Assembly: GCF_037078405.1 (NCBI RefSeq)
Contig: NZ_JAYMGZ010000001.1
Location: 620,001-684,000, forward strand
Length of the DNA: 64,000 nt
Reading direction: 5' to 3'
Source: Haloarcula sp. DT43
GTDB taxonomy: Archaea; Halobacteriota; Halobacteria; Halobacteriales; Haloarculaceae
In this document: in pieces, positions 43,598-53,654 of the stretch
How positions within the stretch are numbered: the stretch's first letter is position 1
Layout of the letters: each line of letters begins with the position of its first letter
Position numbers and translations under genes: made by a program
Notes under the pieces: generated by a model
Database searches by the model: none
What the model was told of the DNA's origin: nothing
What the model saw: only the letters and a program-made list of their open reading frames with translations

Positions 43598-44602
43598 TTA
43601 GGACTGGGGTCGCGGTGCGGCTTTCTGGAGCGCGCTCTCGGCGATGTTGCCGCCGTAGTCGGCGGTCCGGGACAGGGAGTCGACGACGAGCCCGAGCACC
43701 TGCGCGCTCTGTGGGTCGAACTCGCGTATCTCGCTGTCGACTTCGCGGGCGGTCTCGTCGACGTCGGGCATGCGGCTCCGGGCCGCGTTCGCAAGCTCGA
43801 CGGCCTCGTCGGCGTCTTCGGTCAGCAGGGCGTCCATGGCGGTCTCGGGGACGGCGGTGGCTTCGGCTTCCAGCTGGTCGAGGAGGTCGGCGGTCTCGCC
43901 GGTTATCTCGCCGATTTCCTGCGAGAGACCGGCGATTTTGGTCGCGTGGTCGGCGATGCGCTCCAGTTGCCGGGCGCTGGACTGGAAATCGAAGACGGTC
44001 TCGCGGGGGAAGCCGATTTCGTCGGCCGCCGTCGGGTTCCGGAGGACGGTCCGGAACACGCGCGAAATCATGTACCAGAGGCGGTCCACGTCGTCGTCGC
44101 GCTGCATCACGTCGGCCGCGAGGTCGTCGTCGTCCTGGATGAGCGCCTCGACGGCGTCGGAGAGCATCGTCAGGGAGACCAGCCGCATGCGCGTAATCGC
44201 GTTGTGGACCGACAGCTCCGAGGAGTCGAGCAGGTCCTGCAGGACGACCCGGTCGGTCGTCTCCTCTATCATCTCCAGGCCGACCAGCCCCTGCGTCGCG
44301 TCGCGGATGATGCGCCGCTGCTCGGCCGTGATGCGCGAGGCCTCCAGCCGGATGATGTCGAAGCCGCTGACGTACATCGTCATCACCGCCCGCGTGAGTT
44401 CGTGCCTGTTTTCGAGCCCGGTCACGTCCAGCGTCCCCTCCACGCGGCCGTCGTCCCGTTGCGGAGCGAGCAACAGCAGGTCCCGTTCGGCGTGGAACTC
44501 GACGACGCTGCCCGCGCTCACGTCGTTCTCTGTCGCCCACTCTTTGGGTAATGAGACGGTGTATGTCGACCCGCCCGTCACCTGGACCTTGCGTGTCTCC
44601 AT
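43598..44602 (-). CDS. Phosphate uptake regulator with AbrB and PhoU domains
   Basis: A 334-residue protein with an N-terminal SpoVT/AbrB DNA-binding swapped-hairpin (METRKVQVTGGSTYTVSLPKEWATENDV) joined to two PhoU-like helical repeats (RLVSLTMLSDAVEALIQDD, QLERIADHATKIAGL, RTADYGGNIAESAL). Such fusions are thought to sense phosphate status and bind DNA in archaea. It is divergent from pst, with the promoters of both in the gap. A TTTATA box on this strand near 44627-44634 suggests a leaderless transcript. Confidence 0.9.
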   Translation of the reverse strand: METRKVQVTGGSTYTVSLPKEWATENDVSAGSVVEFHAERDLLLLAPQRDDGRVEGTLDVTGLENRHELTRAVMTMYVSGFDIIRLEASRITAEQRRIIRDATQGLVGLEMIEETTDRVVLQDLLDSSELSVHNAITRMRLVSLTMLSDAVEALIQDDDDLAADVMQRDDDVDRLWYMISRVFRTVLRNPTAADEIGFPRETVFDFQSSARQLERIADHATKIAGLSQEIGEITGETADLLDQLEAEATAVPETAMDALLTEDADEAVELANAARSRMPDVDETAREVDSEIREFDPQSAQVLGLVVDSLSRTADYGGNIAESALQKAAPRPQS

Positions 44603-44933
44603 GTGACTGGCACTCGTTCACGGGATGATATAAATCCATTCATATCTATATACTATATCGGAGTTCTAATATTTGGGGACGTATCCGCCGTTTCGGCGGC
44701 GGTTCTACGACGATATCCGACCGAACTGGCGGGGTAAACGGCAGAATAGTCCGGTTCGACGCGTGCGCCGGAAAAGAGACAATTCGGGCCACTCAGGCGC
44801 TGATGGCCGAGAATATATCGATATATGTCCGATTGTTTGCGGGTGTTTAGCACACCAGTTCTATATAGTAATATTACAAACGATATAGTTCTCTTAGCAG
44901 ATTACTTATTAGCTGTCCCGCTGGGTTCTGGTG
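44603..44933. promoter_or_regulatory. Divergent promoter region of the phosphate locus with AT palindromes
   Basis: This 331-bp gap separates the AbrB-PhoU gene from pstS. Three AT-rich perfect palindromes lie on the pst side: ATATATCGATATAT (44813-44826), CTATATAG (44861-44868) and GTAATATTAC (44868-44877). A TACTTATTA box at 44903-44911 lies 23-31 bp before the pstS ATG. A TTTATA box near 44627-44634 serves the opposite gene. The palindromes are candidate sites for a phosphate-responsive regulator, possibly the AbrB-PhoU proteins. Confidence 0.55.
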
Positions 44934-46088
44934 ATGGCGCACGACCCAGACGGGCTGTCAGAGTACGTATCGCGGCGGAAATTCATCGCAACGACAGGTG
45001 CGACCGGCATCGCTGCAATCGCTGGCTGTTCCAGCGGCAGCGACGGGTCCGATTCTGACGGAAGCTCCGGCGGGAGCGCGGACACCGAGGCGGCGTCGAC
45101 GGAGATGGACTCGGCGGAGACGGAAGCGACCGAAGGCTCCAGCCAGGAGAGCATCGGCCCGCTCGAGTCGGGCGGCTCCTCGACGGTGTACCCCATCGCC
45201 AACACGGCAGCGTCCTACTGGAACGCCAACCGCCCGGCCAGCGACACCGAGTACTGGCCTCACGGCGAGTACGACATCGACACGGACCAGAACCTCGCCG
45301 ATTACTGGGCCGGGCTCTACGGCTTCGAGGCCGGCGGCGAGGACGGACCGCCGTTCCAGTTCACCGTCGGCCTCTCCCACTCCGGGACCGGCGTCGAGAA
45401 GGTCATGAACGGTCAGAACGACATCGGCAACTCCTCCGGGAACGTCGAGGACGAGCTCCCGGACCGCGACTCCTACGAGCAGTTCGTCGACCACGTCGTT
45501 GGCGTCGACGGCCAGCCGCTCGTCGTCTCCCAGGAAATCGCCGACGCCGGCGTCGAGCAGATAACCGGCGACCAGCTCAAGGACCTCTACAAGGGTCGGC
45601 TCACCAACTGGAGCGAACTCGGCGGTCCGGACCGCGAGATTCAGGTGCTGGGTCGCGTCAAGGGGTCGGGAACGCGGACCTCCTTCGTCTCCAACGTCTT
45701 CGGCAACCCCGAGGAGGACACCACCGTCGCCAACCGCTACGGCCAGAACCAGCGCCTCGCGCAGGCCATCGCACAGGCCGACAACGCCATCAGCTACCTC
45801 GCGCTGGCGTTTATCGACACCGACGGGCTGGCCCCCATCGCCCTGGAGTGGGAAGGGACGACCTACAGCTACCAGGACGACCAGAACGGCCTGGACTCGA
45901 AGGCCTACCCCCTCTCGCGTGACCTCCACATGTACACGTGGGAAGGCACCTCGATGAAGGAAGCCGCGGTCATCAACATGATTCTGTCCGACTTTGGCCA
46001 GGACACGTTCGTCGCGCCGAACAACTACTTCAAGCTCGGCGCTCGCCGCCAGGAAGAACAGCGCGCGAAGCTCCCCGACCAGGTGTAA
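44934..46088 (+). CDS. pstS: Phosphate-binding lipoprotein PstS
   Basis: Extracellular phosphate-binding component of the Pst importer, 384 residues. A Tat motif SRRKFIATTGATG is followed by a lipobox IAGC, then an acidic Ser/Asp/Glu linker of about 50 residues. The binding domain has GGSSTVYPIANTAASYW, GLSHSGTGVEKVMNGQNDIGNSSG and GRVKGSGTRTSF, the residues expected to coordinate phosphate. The ATG at 44934 is preferred over a GTG directly before it. It leads the pst operon. Confidence 0.95.
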   Translation: MAHDPDGLSEYVSRRKFIATTGATGIAAIAGCSSGSDGSDSDGSSGGSADTEAASTEMDSAETEATEGSSQESIGPLESGGSSTVYPIANTAASYWNANRPASDTEYWPHGEYDIDTDQNLADYWAGLYGFEAGGEDGPPFQFTVGLSHSGTGVEKVMNGQNDIGNSSGNVEDELPDRDSYEQFVDHVVGVDGQPLVVSQEIADAGVEQITGDQLKDLYKGRLTNWSELGGPDREIQVLGRVKGSGTRTSFVSNVFGNPEEDTTVANRYGQNQRLAQAIAQADNAISYLALAFIDTDGLAPIALEWEGTTYSYQDDQNGLDSKAYPLSRDLHMYTWEGTSMKEAAVINMILSDFGQDTFVAPNNYFKLGARRQEEQRAKLPDQV

Positions 46089-46146
46089 CCGGTCCCGGTT
46101 CGGGTAGCCCGACGACTGTCGACCGTGTCGGTCGGTTTTCCATACT

Positions 46147-47268
46147 ATGACAGAGGACATATCAACGACGGAGGGAGAGTCAGTGTCGCGCGGGAGCAGC
46201 GTCGACGGGTCGACGCTCACTGTCGGCGCGATAGCGACGACGCTGGTGGCGACAATCCTCATGTTCCTGTTTCGACCGGGGATGGCGCTGCCGCTGTTGC
46301 TCGCGTTCGTGTTCGCTACGGCGCTTGGCTGGGTGACCTACCAGGCTGAGGTCGCCCGCCTGCTGACGCTGGTCGCGACAGTACTGACCGTTCTGACCGT
46401 CGCGTTCATCACGTTCTTCCTGTTCGTGAGCGCGCTGCCGGCGTTTCTGGAACACGGGCTCGGGCTGTTGCTGATTCCCGAGCAGGGCGGGGCGGCCCGC
46501 TGGTTCTTCTGGCTCGAAACCGTGTTGCCGTCGGACGCGACGTACTGGAACCCGCTCAGCGGGGCCTACTCGCTGATACCGATGATATGGGCGACGGTGG
46601 TCGTCACCGTCATCGCGGGCGCAGTGGCCGGCCCGCTGGGCCTGTTCGGCGCGCTGTTCATCGCCGAAGTCGCCAGCGACCGCCTGCGCGAGTTCATCAA
46701 ACCGGGCGTCGAAATCCTGGCCGGCATCCCCTCTATCGTCTACGGGTTCATCGGCTTCCAGGTGCTGAACGGCTTCATTCAGACGAACTTCCTCGACGAC
46801 GGCGCGAGCTTCCTCATCGCCGGGGTCGTCGTGGGCGTGATGGCGCTGCCGACGGTCGTCTCCGTCGGCGAGGACGCCCTCTCCAGCGTCCCCCAGTCGA
46901 TGGGTGACGGCTCCGTCGCCATGGGCGCGACCGAGTGGCAGACGATGAAGAGCATCTCTATCCCGGCGGCGTTCTCGGGCATCTCCGCGGCCGTCATCCT
47001 CGGGCTGGGCCGGGCTATCGGGGAGACGATGGCCGTCGCCGCCATCATGGCCTCGGGGACGCAGTTCGCCGACCCGCTGTTCGACATCTTCGACGCCAAC
47101 GCGACGCTGACCAGCCTGATAGCGACCCAGTACGGCAGCGCCTCGGAGAGCACCGTCGACGTGCTGTTCGTCGCCGGCGTCATGCTGTTCGTCATCGTCG
47201 CCGGCATGAGCATCGTCTCGCAGTACATCGAACGACGCATGCGGCGGAAACTGAAGGGGCAACAATGA
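46147..47268 (+). CDS. pstC: Phosphate ABC transporter permease PstC
   Basis: One of two permeases of the phosphate importer, 373 residues. It has about eight predicted helices; two extra ones (MFLFRPGMALPLLLAFVFATALGW-like sequence) precede the usual domain. Canonical permease motifs include EFIKPGVEILAGIPSIVYGFIGFQVL, and the cytosolic loop GATEWQTMKSISIPAAFSGISAAVILGLGRAIGETMAV. It overlaps pstA by four bases (ATGA). Confidence 0.94.
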   Translation: MTEDISTTEGESVSRGSSVDGSTLTVGAIATTLVATILMFLFRPGMALPLLLAFVFATALGWVTYQAEVARLLTLVATVLTVLTVAFITFFLFVSALPAFLEHGLGLLLIPEQGGAARWFFWLETVLPSDATYWNPLSGAYSLIPMIWATVVVTVIAGAVAGPLGLFGALFIAEVASDRLREFIKPGVEILAGIPSIVYGFIGFQVLNGFIQTNFLDDGASFLIAGVVVGVMALPTVVSVGEDALSSVPQSMGDGSVAMGATEWQTMKSISIPAAFSGISAAVILGLGRAIGETMAVAAIMASGTQFADPLFDIFDANATLTSLIATQYGSASESTVDVLFVAGVMLFVIVAGMSIVSQYIERRMRRKLKGQQ

Positions 47269-49919
47269 GCGACGCCTACGCGACGACCGACCGACTCGTC
47301 AGTGCCGACTCGAACGTCTACGACCGCGGGCTCGACGCGGCAATCGCGCTCAGCGTCGTCGGCTTCACCCTCGGGCTCGTCACGCTCGTGAACCTGGTTC
47401 CGCCCGGTGCCAGCGGCACCCCCCTCACCACGGCCCTCGGAACGCTGCTGGCCGTGGTCGTCGGGGCGGTCGGGATAACCGGCCTCGCCTCCTACACCAA
47501 CGTCGTCCCGGTCACCTCACAGCGGGTCCGCGGCATCGGGCTCGGCCTCGTCGTCTCGACGGTCGGCTTGACCGTCCTCGCGGCGGCGCTGCCGGTGACG
47601 ATGGCGACGCTCCTGGGGACCGTGTTGCTGGTCGAGGCGCTCGCGGTCACCGCCGCCGGTGTCACCTCCCGGCTCGAACTCGTGGACACGGAGCCGAACA
47701 TGAGCGCCGGACTGCTCTCCGGGGTCGCCTTCGGCGTGCTCGGCCTCGCCATGGGGGCCGCCGTCGGCGGCTCCCTCGCCGGGTTCGGCTCGCTCCTGTG
47801 GCTCGCCGTCGCCGCCGTCGCCGGCGTCAGCCTGTTCCTGCTGGCGATTCTCCCCCGCGAGGACCTCGGCTCGACGCTCCCGACGGCGGTCGTCGTCGGC
47901 GCGCTCGGGCTGACCATCGTGACCGGCACCATCGGCGTCGGCTGGCAGTGGAGTCCGCAGGCCCTCTCCGGCGGCTTCACCGGCGGCGCGGTCATCCCCG
48001 TGTTCCTCCTCGTCGGGACGCTCCTGTCGGCCTGGTCGGCCGCGAAGTGCCGGGCCGGGTTCGGGGCCCGGGGCCGCGAGTACGGGGCCTTCCTCGTCAT
48101 CAACCTCAACGCCTTCCTGATGGTGGCCGTGATGGCGACAATCGTCGTGTTCGTGACGCTCAAGGGCGTCAGCTACGCCGTCCACGGTCTCACGGTCGGC
48201 GCGCTGACCGCGCTGGTCCTCCTGACGCCGGCCCTCCTCGCCGCGCTCCAGTTCGCCCGCACCCCCGCGGGCACGAGCGACTGGAACACCGGTGCTCGAC
48301 AGCTGTTCCGGCTCCTCCCGCTGGCGGCGGTCGGTTCGCTCGCCGCGGTGTTCGCGGGCGTGCTCGTCACCGGCACCCCGCTGCGCTACGCCTACCAGTA
48401 CACCGTCCAGGTCAACCGACAGGGACGCCCCCTCGACACGGCGGTCGCGGTGACGCCCGACACGACAGTCGGGACGCTACTACTGGTCGCTCCGGCGCTG
48501 GTGCTCGCGGTCACGTTCTTCCGTTCGTTCGGCTCGCTGCGGCAGGTCGGGACACAGTCCGAACGCACCGGGGCGATTCGACAGGCCGTCCCGACGGCGG
48601 TGCTCGGGCTGGTCGTCCTCATCGGCCTCTTCCTCGTGCTCGGTCCCGTCCCGATGGGCCTGCCGCTCGGCGGGACGGTCGGGCTCGCTGCCGTCGTTCT
48701 CGGGGCGGTCGCCGCGGGCGGCCTCGCGGTCTACCCGCTGGTCGGCGTGCTCGCGAGCGACGGGCCGACGCTGGCGGACCGCGCCCAGCGCGAGGCCCCG
48801 CGGTTCACGCTGGGCGTGTTCGGCGGGCTCGGGCTGTTGCTGGCCGTCCTCGTGCTCCAGCCCGTCGCCGGCGTCAATCCCCGGGTCGGCCCGGTGAACC
48901 TCGTGCCGGCAGTCGCGCTCGGGGCGGCCGTGGCCTCGCTCGCGCTGGCGGCGCTCACCACGGCCGCAAAGCGGGCCAGCGAGGCGACGATTACCCGCCG
49001 CCTGCTGACCGAGGAGACGCGGCTCGGACTCGTCGGTGCCGCCGGCTTCACCGCGCTGGTGGGCCTGCACGTGGCCGTGACCGGCGTCTCATTCACCGTT
49101 CTCGGGGCCAGCATCTCGAACGAGGGGAGCCTCTCCTGGCCCATGGTGATGCAGGCCTACATCCCGCTGGGGGCCGAACCCGGCGGCATCATGCCGGCCA
49201 TCGTCGGCACGGTGTGGCTGGTCATCGGCGCGACGCTGTTCGCCGTCCCGCTGGGGGTCGGTGCGGCCGTCTTCCTCACCGAGTACGCCGAGCAGGGCCG
49301 GTTCACCGCGCTGGTCGAGGTCGCGACCAACGCGCTGTGGTCCACGCCGAGCATCGTCTTCGGCCTGTTCGGCGCGGCGTTCCTGATACCCCGGCTGGGC
49401 GGCGACGAGTCGCTGCTTGCCGGGATGCTCGTGCTGGGGTTCATGCTCCTGCCGCTGGTGCTCATCACCTCGCGGGAGTCCATCAAAGCCGTCCCCGACG
49501 AGTACCGGGACGCCAGCGCGGCGCTGGGCGTGACCCAGTGGGAGACCATCAGAAGCGTCGTCCTGCCGGCGGCGATGCCGGGCGTCATCACCGGTGTCAT
49601 CCTCGGCGTCGGCCGCATCGCCGGCGAGACGGCCCCGCTCATCCTCGTCCTCGGGTCGACCCTGAACGCGACGACGGCCGTCGACGTCCTCGACGGCTTC
49701 CGCTTCGTCTCGGGGCCGCCGTTCGTCGCCAACGACGCCCTGCTGACGGCCTCGGCGTCGCTCCCGACGCAGGTGTGGGCCGTCATCGCGGCCGGGGTGT
49801 CGGGGTCGCCACAGATGGGCTGGGCGACGGCGTTCATCCTGCTGATGGTCGTCCTGACGTTCTACGCGGTCGGTATCACGGCGCGGACCTACTTCCGGAG
49901 GAAACTCAACTATGAGTGA
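47265..49919 (+). CDS. pstA: Phosphate ABC transporter permease PstA with long N-terminal membrane extension
   Basis: An 884-residue protein, against about 290 for a usual PstA. Residues from about 600 on form the normal PstA permease, with [23 protein letters not shown] and the coupling loop [37 protein letters not shown]. The first 600 residues are a chain of about 14 hydrophobic segments without a recognised domain. The ATG at 47265 overlaps the pstC stop, and the frame stays open upstream only over pstC. No frameshift is visible. Confidence 0.92.
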   Translation: MSDAYATTDRLVSADSNVYDRGLDAAIALSVVGFTLGLVTLVNLVPPGASGTPLTTALGTLLAVVVGAVGITGLASYTNVVPVTSQRVRGIGLGLVVSTVGLTVLAAALPVTMATLLGTVLLVEALAVTAAGVTSRLELVDTEPNMSAGLLSGVAFGVLGLAMGAAVGGSLAGFGSLLWLAVAAVAGVSLFLLAILPREDLGSTLPTAVVVGALGLTIVTGTIGVGWQWSPQALSGGFTGGAVIPVFLLVGTLLSAWSAAKCRAGFGARGREYGAFLVINLNAFLMVAVMATIVVFVTLKGVSYAVHGLTVGALTALVLLTPALLAALQFARTPAGTSDWNTGARQLFRLLPLAAVGSLAAVFAGVLVTGTPLRYAYQYTVQVNRQGRPLDTAVAVTPDTTVGTLLLVAPALVLAVTFFRSFGSLRQVGTQSERTGAIRQAVPTAVLGLVVLIGLFLVLGPVPMGLPLGGTVGLAAVVLGAVAAGGLAVYPLVGVLASDGPTLADRAQREAPRFTLGVFGGLGLLLAVLVLQPVAGVNPRVGPVNLVPAVALGAAVASLALAALTTAAKRASEATITRRLLTEETRLGLVGAAGFTALVGLHVAVTGVSFTVLGASISNEGSLSWPMVMQAYIPLGAEPGGIMPAIVGTVWLVIGATLFAVPLGVGAAVFLTEYAEQGRFTALVEVATNALWSTPSIVFGLFGAAFLIPRLGGDESLLAGMLVLGFMLLPLVLITSRESIKAVPDEYRDASAALGVTQWETIRSVVLPAAMPGVITGVILGVGRIAGETAPLILVLGSTLNATTAVDVLDGFRFVSGPPFVANDALLTASASLPTQVWAVIAAGVSGSPQMGWATAFILLMVVLTFYAVGITARTYFRRKLNYE

Positions 49920-50853
49920 TAGCATCAACACGGAGCCGAGCACGGACACGCAAACGAACGGCGGGCGGACGGTCGAAACCGCCTCGCCGGCCACCGAGAC
50001 GACGGCCGGCGAGAGCGACGAGCGCGTCCGCGAGGAGTGGCGGCAGTACGACTTCGACGGCGACGCGAAGCTCTCGGTCGAGAACCTCGACGTCTGGTAC
50101 GGCGACGACCACGCGCTCAAGGACGTCTCGATGGAGATTCCGGAGAACAGCGTCACGGCGCTCATCGGCCCCTCGGGCTGTGGGAAGTCGACGTATCTGC
50201 GGTGTCTCAACCGCATGAACGACCGCATCAAGGCCGCACGCGTCGACGGCTCGGTCGAACTCGAAGGCACCGAGATTTACGACCCCAACGCCAACCTCGT
50301 GGAACTGCGCAAGCGCATCGGGATGGTGTTCCAGTCGCCCAACCCTTTCCCGAAGTCCATCCGGGAGAACATCTCCTACGGCCCGCGAAAGCACGGCGAC
50401 ATCAACAAGGGCCTGCTCGCGCGGCTGTTCGGCCGCGACGACACGGAGGCCGAGGCCGAACTCGTCGAGCGCTCGCTGAAACAGGCCGCGCTGTGGGACG
50501 AGGTCAGCGACCGCCTCGACGACAACGCGCTCGGCCTCTCGGGCGGCCAGCAACAGCGCCTCTGCATCGCCCGCTGTCTCGCGGTCGACCCCGAGGTCAT
50601 CCTGATGGACGAGCCGGCCTCGGCGCTGGACCCCATCGCCACCTCGAAAATCGAGGACCTGGTCGAGGAGCTCTCGAAGGACTACACGGTCGTCATCGTC
50701 ACCCACAACATGCAGCAGGCGGCCCGCATCTCCGACCAGACCGCCGTCTTCCTCACCGGCGGCGAGCTCGTGGAGTACGACGACACCGACAAGATATTCG
50801 AGAACCCAGAGAGCCAGCGCGTCGAGGACTACATCACCGGTAAGTTCGGGTAA
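49912..50853 (+). CDS. pstB: Phosphate ABC transporter ATP-binding protein PstB
   Basis: ATPase of the phosphate importer, 313 residues, with a polar N-terminal extension of about 55 residues. Walker A GPSGCGKS is at about residues 86-93, the segment [10 protein letters not shown] follows as in PstB, the ABC signature [33 protein letters not shown] leads into Walker B, and [18 protein letters not shown] is the H-loop. Its start overlaps pstA by eight bases. phoU starts 3 bp downstream. Confidence 0.96.
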   Translation: MSDSINTEPSTDTQTNGGRTVETASPATETTAGESDERVREEWRQYDFDGDAKLSVENLDVWYGDDHALKDVSMEIPENSVTALIGPSGCGKSTYLRCLNRMNDRIKAARVDGSVELEGTEIYDPNANLVELRKRIGMVFQSPNPFPKSIRENISYGPRKHGDINKGLLARLFGRDDTEAEAELVERSLKQAALWDEVSDRLDDNALGLSGGQQQRLCIARCLAVDPEVILMDEPASALDPIATSKIEDLVEELSKDYTVVIVTHNMQQAARISDQTAVFLTGGELVEYDDTDKIFENPESQRVEDYITGKFG

Positions 50854-50856
50854 CCC

Positions 50857-51534
50857 ATGTCGCGCGAGTCGTACCAGCAACAACTGGACGAACTCCGGGA
50901 CGGCGTGGTCGGGATGGGCGACCTCGTCGTCGAGCGGCTCGACGCGGCGCTCGCGGCCCTCCGGACGGTCGACCCGGAGCTGGCACAGTCGGTCATCGAC
51001 GGCGACGACGAGATAAACGAGCTGTACCTGGCGCTGGAAGCCGACTGCATCGACCTCTTTGCCCTCCAGCAGCCGGTCGCCACCGACCTGCGCTTCGTCG
51101 CCGCCTCGTTCAAAATCATCACCGACCTCGAACGCGTCGCGGACCTCGCCACGAACCTCGCAGCGTACGCGCAGTCGGCCGACCGTCGGCTCGCGCCCGA
51201 CGTCGACGTCGACGCCATCGGCCGCGAGGCCACCGAGATGGTCGAGCGGAGCGTCGACGCGTACAGGCGGGATGACATCGAGGCCTGCCGCGCCATCGCG
51301 GCCGACGACGACGCCCTCGACGCGCTCTGTCAGCGGGCCAGCGAGACCGTCGCGCGGGACCTCATCGAACGGGAGGCCGACGGCGACGACGGCTGGGCGG
51401 TCGAGCAACTCCTCGACGACGTGTCACGGCTCCTGTTGACCGTCCGTGACCTCGAACGCGTCGGCGACCACGCGGTCAACATCGCGGCACGCACGCTGTA
51501 CATGGTCGAAACCGACTCGGAGCTTATTTACTAA
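50857..51534 (+). CDS. phoU: Phosphate transport regulator PhoU
   Basis: A 225-residue PhoU with two three-helix repeats. The metal-binding motifs are in FKIITDLERVADLATNLA and VRDLERVGDHAVNIAARTLYM, one per repeat. PhoU dampens phosphate uptake in response to intracellular phosphate, working with PstB. It sits 3 bp after pstB and 2 bp before the AbrB-PhoU fusion gene, in one operon. Confidence 0.95.
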   Translation: MSRESYQQQLDELRDGVVGMGDLVVERLDAALAALRTVDPELAQSVIDGDDEINELYLALEADCIDLFALQQPVATDLRFVAASFKIITDLERVADLATNLAAYAQSADRRLAPDVDVDAIGREATEMVERSVDAYRRDDIEACRAIAADDDALDALCQRASETVARDLIEREADGDDGWAVEQLLDDVSRLLLTVRDLERVGDHAVNIAARTLYMVETDSELIY

Positions 51535-51536
51535 CT

Positions 51537-52598
51537 ATGGAAACCCGAAAGATACAGACCGTCGGCGGCGGGACCTACACCGTGTCACTGCCCAAGGAGT
51601 GGGCCGAATCGGAAGGCTGCACGGCCGGGGCGACGGTCAACCTCCACACGCACATCGACGGCCTGCTCGTGATTCAGACCCCCGAGTCCCAGTCGACGGC
51701 GCGGAACCGCGTCACGCTGTCGGTCGGGAACGACGACCCGGCGGAGATAGAGCAGTTGCTCCGGGCGGCCTACGCGGCCGGCCTCGAATCCGTCGTCCTC
51801 GAAGCGCCCGACGGCTACACCGACGAGCAACACCGGGCGGTCGAACGCGTCACCCGGAACCTGACCGGCGTGACCGTCGTCGAGGCGACCGAGTCACAGG
51901 TCACGGTCCGAACGATGCTCGATGCCGGCGAGGTGTCCGTCAGCCAGTCGGTCCGCCAGCTCCAGTTCGTCGCCCTGTCGATGCACCGGGACGCGATGGC
52001 CGCACTCACGACCGGGACGACCGGCGACCGGTGGGCCGACCGCGACGAGCAGGCCGACCGGCTGTACGCCATGATAGACCGCTACTTCGAGCGCGGGCTA
52101 GCCCGCCTCGACGAGATAGACGCGCTCGGGCTGACGCGCCCGGAACTGTTCACGCTCTGGGGCACCGCGAACGAACTCGAACGCGTTGCCGACCACGCCG
52201 AGCGCATCGGCACCGTCGCCGACCGCCTCGACGGAGAGCCCGACGCGTCCATCGCCGCGGCGCTCGACGACATCGCCCGGGACGTCCACGCCGTCGTCGA
52301 GGACGCCGTTCGCGTCGTCATCGGCGACGCCTGCGTCGCGACCGCCCGGCAGACGCTCGCCGACCGCCGGGACGTGCGCGAGCGGATAACCGGCCTCGAC
52401 CGCCGGTTGTTCGAGTCCGGCGACGCCGACTACCGGCTCACTCGCGCCCTCGATAGCCTCGCCAGGACGGCCGAACACGGCGGCAACATCGCCGAGCTGG
52501 GGCTCCGGATGGCCGTCCGCGACGGCGCGCTCGCCGAGTCGACGGCCGGTACCGACGACGCGAACGCGTCGGGGTCGGCGGCCGAGTCGGAGTCCTAG
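51537..52598 (+). CDS. Second AbrB-PhoU fusion regulator of the phosphate locus
   Basis: A 353-residue paralogue of the divergent regulator at 43598-44602. The N-terminal SpoVT/AbrB hairpin (METRKIQTVGGGTYTVSLPKEW) is nearly the same, then two PhoU-like repeats follow (RQLQFVALSMHRDAMAAL, ELERVADHAERIGTVADRL, RTAEHGGNIAELGLRM). It ends the pst operon, 2 bp after phoU. Together with phoU and the divergent gene it makes three PhoU-domain proteins around one transporter. Confidence 0.92.
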   Translation: METRKIQTVGGGTYTVSLPKEWAESEGCTAGATVNLHTHIDGLLVIQTPESQSTARNRVTLSVGNDDPAEIEQLLRAAYAAGLESVVLEAPDGYTDEQHRAVERVTRNLTGVTVVEATESQVTVRTMLDAGEVSVSQSVRQLQFVALSMHRDAMAALTTGTTGDRWADRDEQADRLYAMIDRYFERGLARLDEIDALGLTRPELFTLWGTANELERVADHAERIGTVADRLDGEPDASIAAALDDIARDVHAVVEDAVRVVIGDACVATARQTLADRRDVRERITGLDRRLFESGDADYRLTRALDSLARTAEHGGNIAELGLRMAVRDGALAESTAGTDDANASGSAAESES

Positions 52599-52629
52599 CA
52601 TCCAAGACCCGTCGGCTCCGAACCCCGCT

Positions 52630-53265
52630 ATGGTCGACTGGGACGTGTACCTCGTCACGCAGGCGTCGCTCTCGGCGGGCCGGACGACAGACGACATCGT
52701 CGCGGCCGCAATCGACGGCGGCGTCGGCGTCGTCCAGCTCCGCGAGAAGGACCGCTCGGCGCGTGAACGCTACGAACTTGGCCAGCGAGTGCGGGCGCTG
52801 ACCCGCGAGGCCGGCGTCGCCTTCGTCGTCAACGACCGCGTCGACCTCGCGCAGGCGCTCGACGCCGACGGGGTCCACCTCGGCGACGACGACCTCCCCG
52901 TTCCGGTCGCGCGGGACCTGCTGGGCGAGGACGCGCTCATCGGACGTTCGGTCTCGACCGTCGACGCCGCCCGGGCGGCGGAGGCGGCCGGCGCGGACTA
53001 CCTCGGCGTCGGCGCGGTGTTCGCCACCGGGTCCAAAGACGACATCGACGACGAGGAGCACGCCGTCGGCACCGACCGCGTCGCCGCTATCGCCGAAGCC
53101 GTCGACGTGCCGCTCGTCGGTATCGGCGGCATCACGGCCGACAACGCCACCGACGTCGTCGAGGCCGGGGCCGACGGCGTGGCCGTCATCACGGCGATTA
53201 CGCGGGCCGACGACCCGGCGGCGGCGACGGAAGCGTTGCACAGCGCCGTCGAGCAGGGGCGGTAA
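52630..53265 (+). CDS. thiE: Thiamine-phosphate synthase ThiE
   Basis: Joins the pyrimidine and thiazole phosphate halves of thiamine. The 211-residue TIM-barrel protein has VVQLREKDRSARERYELG, FVVNDRVDLAQALDADGVHLGDDDLPV, IGRSVST and YLGVGAVFATGSKDD, with the phosphate-binding end LVGIGGITADNATDVVEAGADGVAVITAI. All are features of ThiE. It is a single gene 31 bp after the phosphate operon. Confidence 0.95.
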   Translation: MVDWDVYLVTQASLSAGRTTDDIVAAAIDGGVGVVQLREKDRSARERYELGQRVRALTREAGVAFVVNDRVDLAQALDADGVHLGDDDLPVPVARDLLGEDALIGRSVSTVDAARAAEAAGADYLGVGAVFATGSKDDIDDEEHAVGTDRVAAIAEAVDVPLVGIGGITADNATDVVEAGADGVAVITAITRADDPAAATEALHSAVEQGR

Positions 53266-53305
53266 CACCGGCAGGCTCGGGGTGGCCGTCGGGACGCCCC
53301 GGCGC

Positions 53306-53605
53306 TCAGCCACTCACGAGGTCGGGTGCAGCCAGAGCCGCGACGACGAGACAGAGGAACACGAGAAGCGCCACGGCCCGCAGGACCCCGGCAACCTGTC
53401 GCCTGCGTTTCGGGAGCGACTCCGCGACGCCCGCCAGGCCGGTTCCGACGGCCATGGCGAGCAACCAGTTCGCCGGGGCAGTCCCCTCGGCGAGCCAGGC
53501 GGACGCGTAGAGTCCGGCGAAGACGAGCGACCCGGCGAAGTGCACGAGCGCAATCCGGGGTCCGGACGGCTCGCTGAACACGATGTCGCGGATACTGGCG
53601 ACCAT
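53306..53605 (-). CDS. Small three-helix membrane protein
   Basis: A 99-residue hypothetical protein with three predicted membrane helices: IALVHFAGSLVFAGLYASAWLAE, ANWLLAMAVGTGLAGVAESLP and VLRAVALLVFLCLVVAALAAP. A basic loop (KRRRQ) between the second and third suggests that it lies in the cytosol. The start MVASIRDIVFSEPSG is chosen over a longer frame with low-complexity sequence. No family is recognised. Confidence 0.65.
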   Translation of the reverse strand: MVASIRDIVFSEPSGPRIALVHFAGSLVFAGLYASAWLAEGTAPANWLLAMAVGTGLAGVAESLPKRRRQVAGVLRAVALLVFLCLVVAALAAPDLVSG

Positions 53606-53654
53606 CGCCGGTAGCGTGGTTCCCGGACGCAATAAATGGCGGTGCTGAGCCCGG

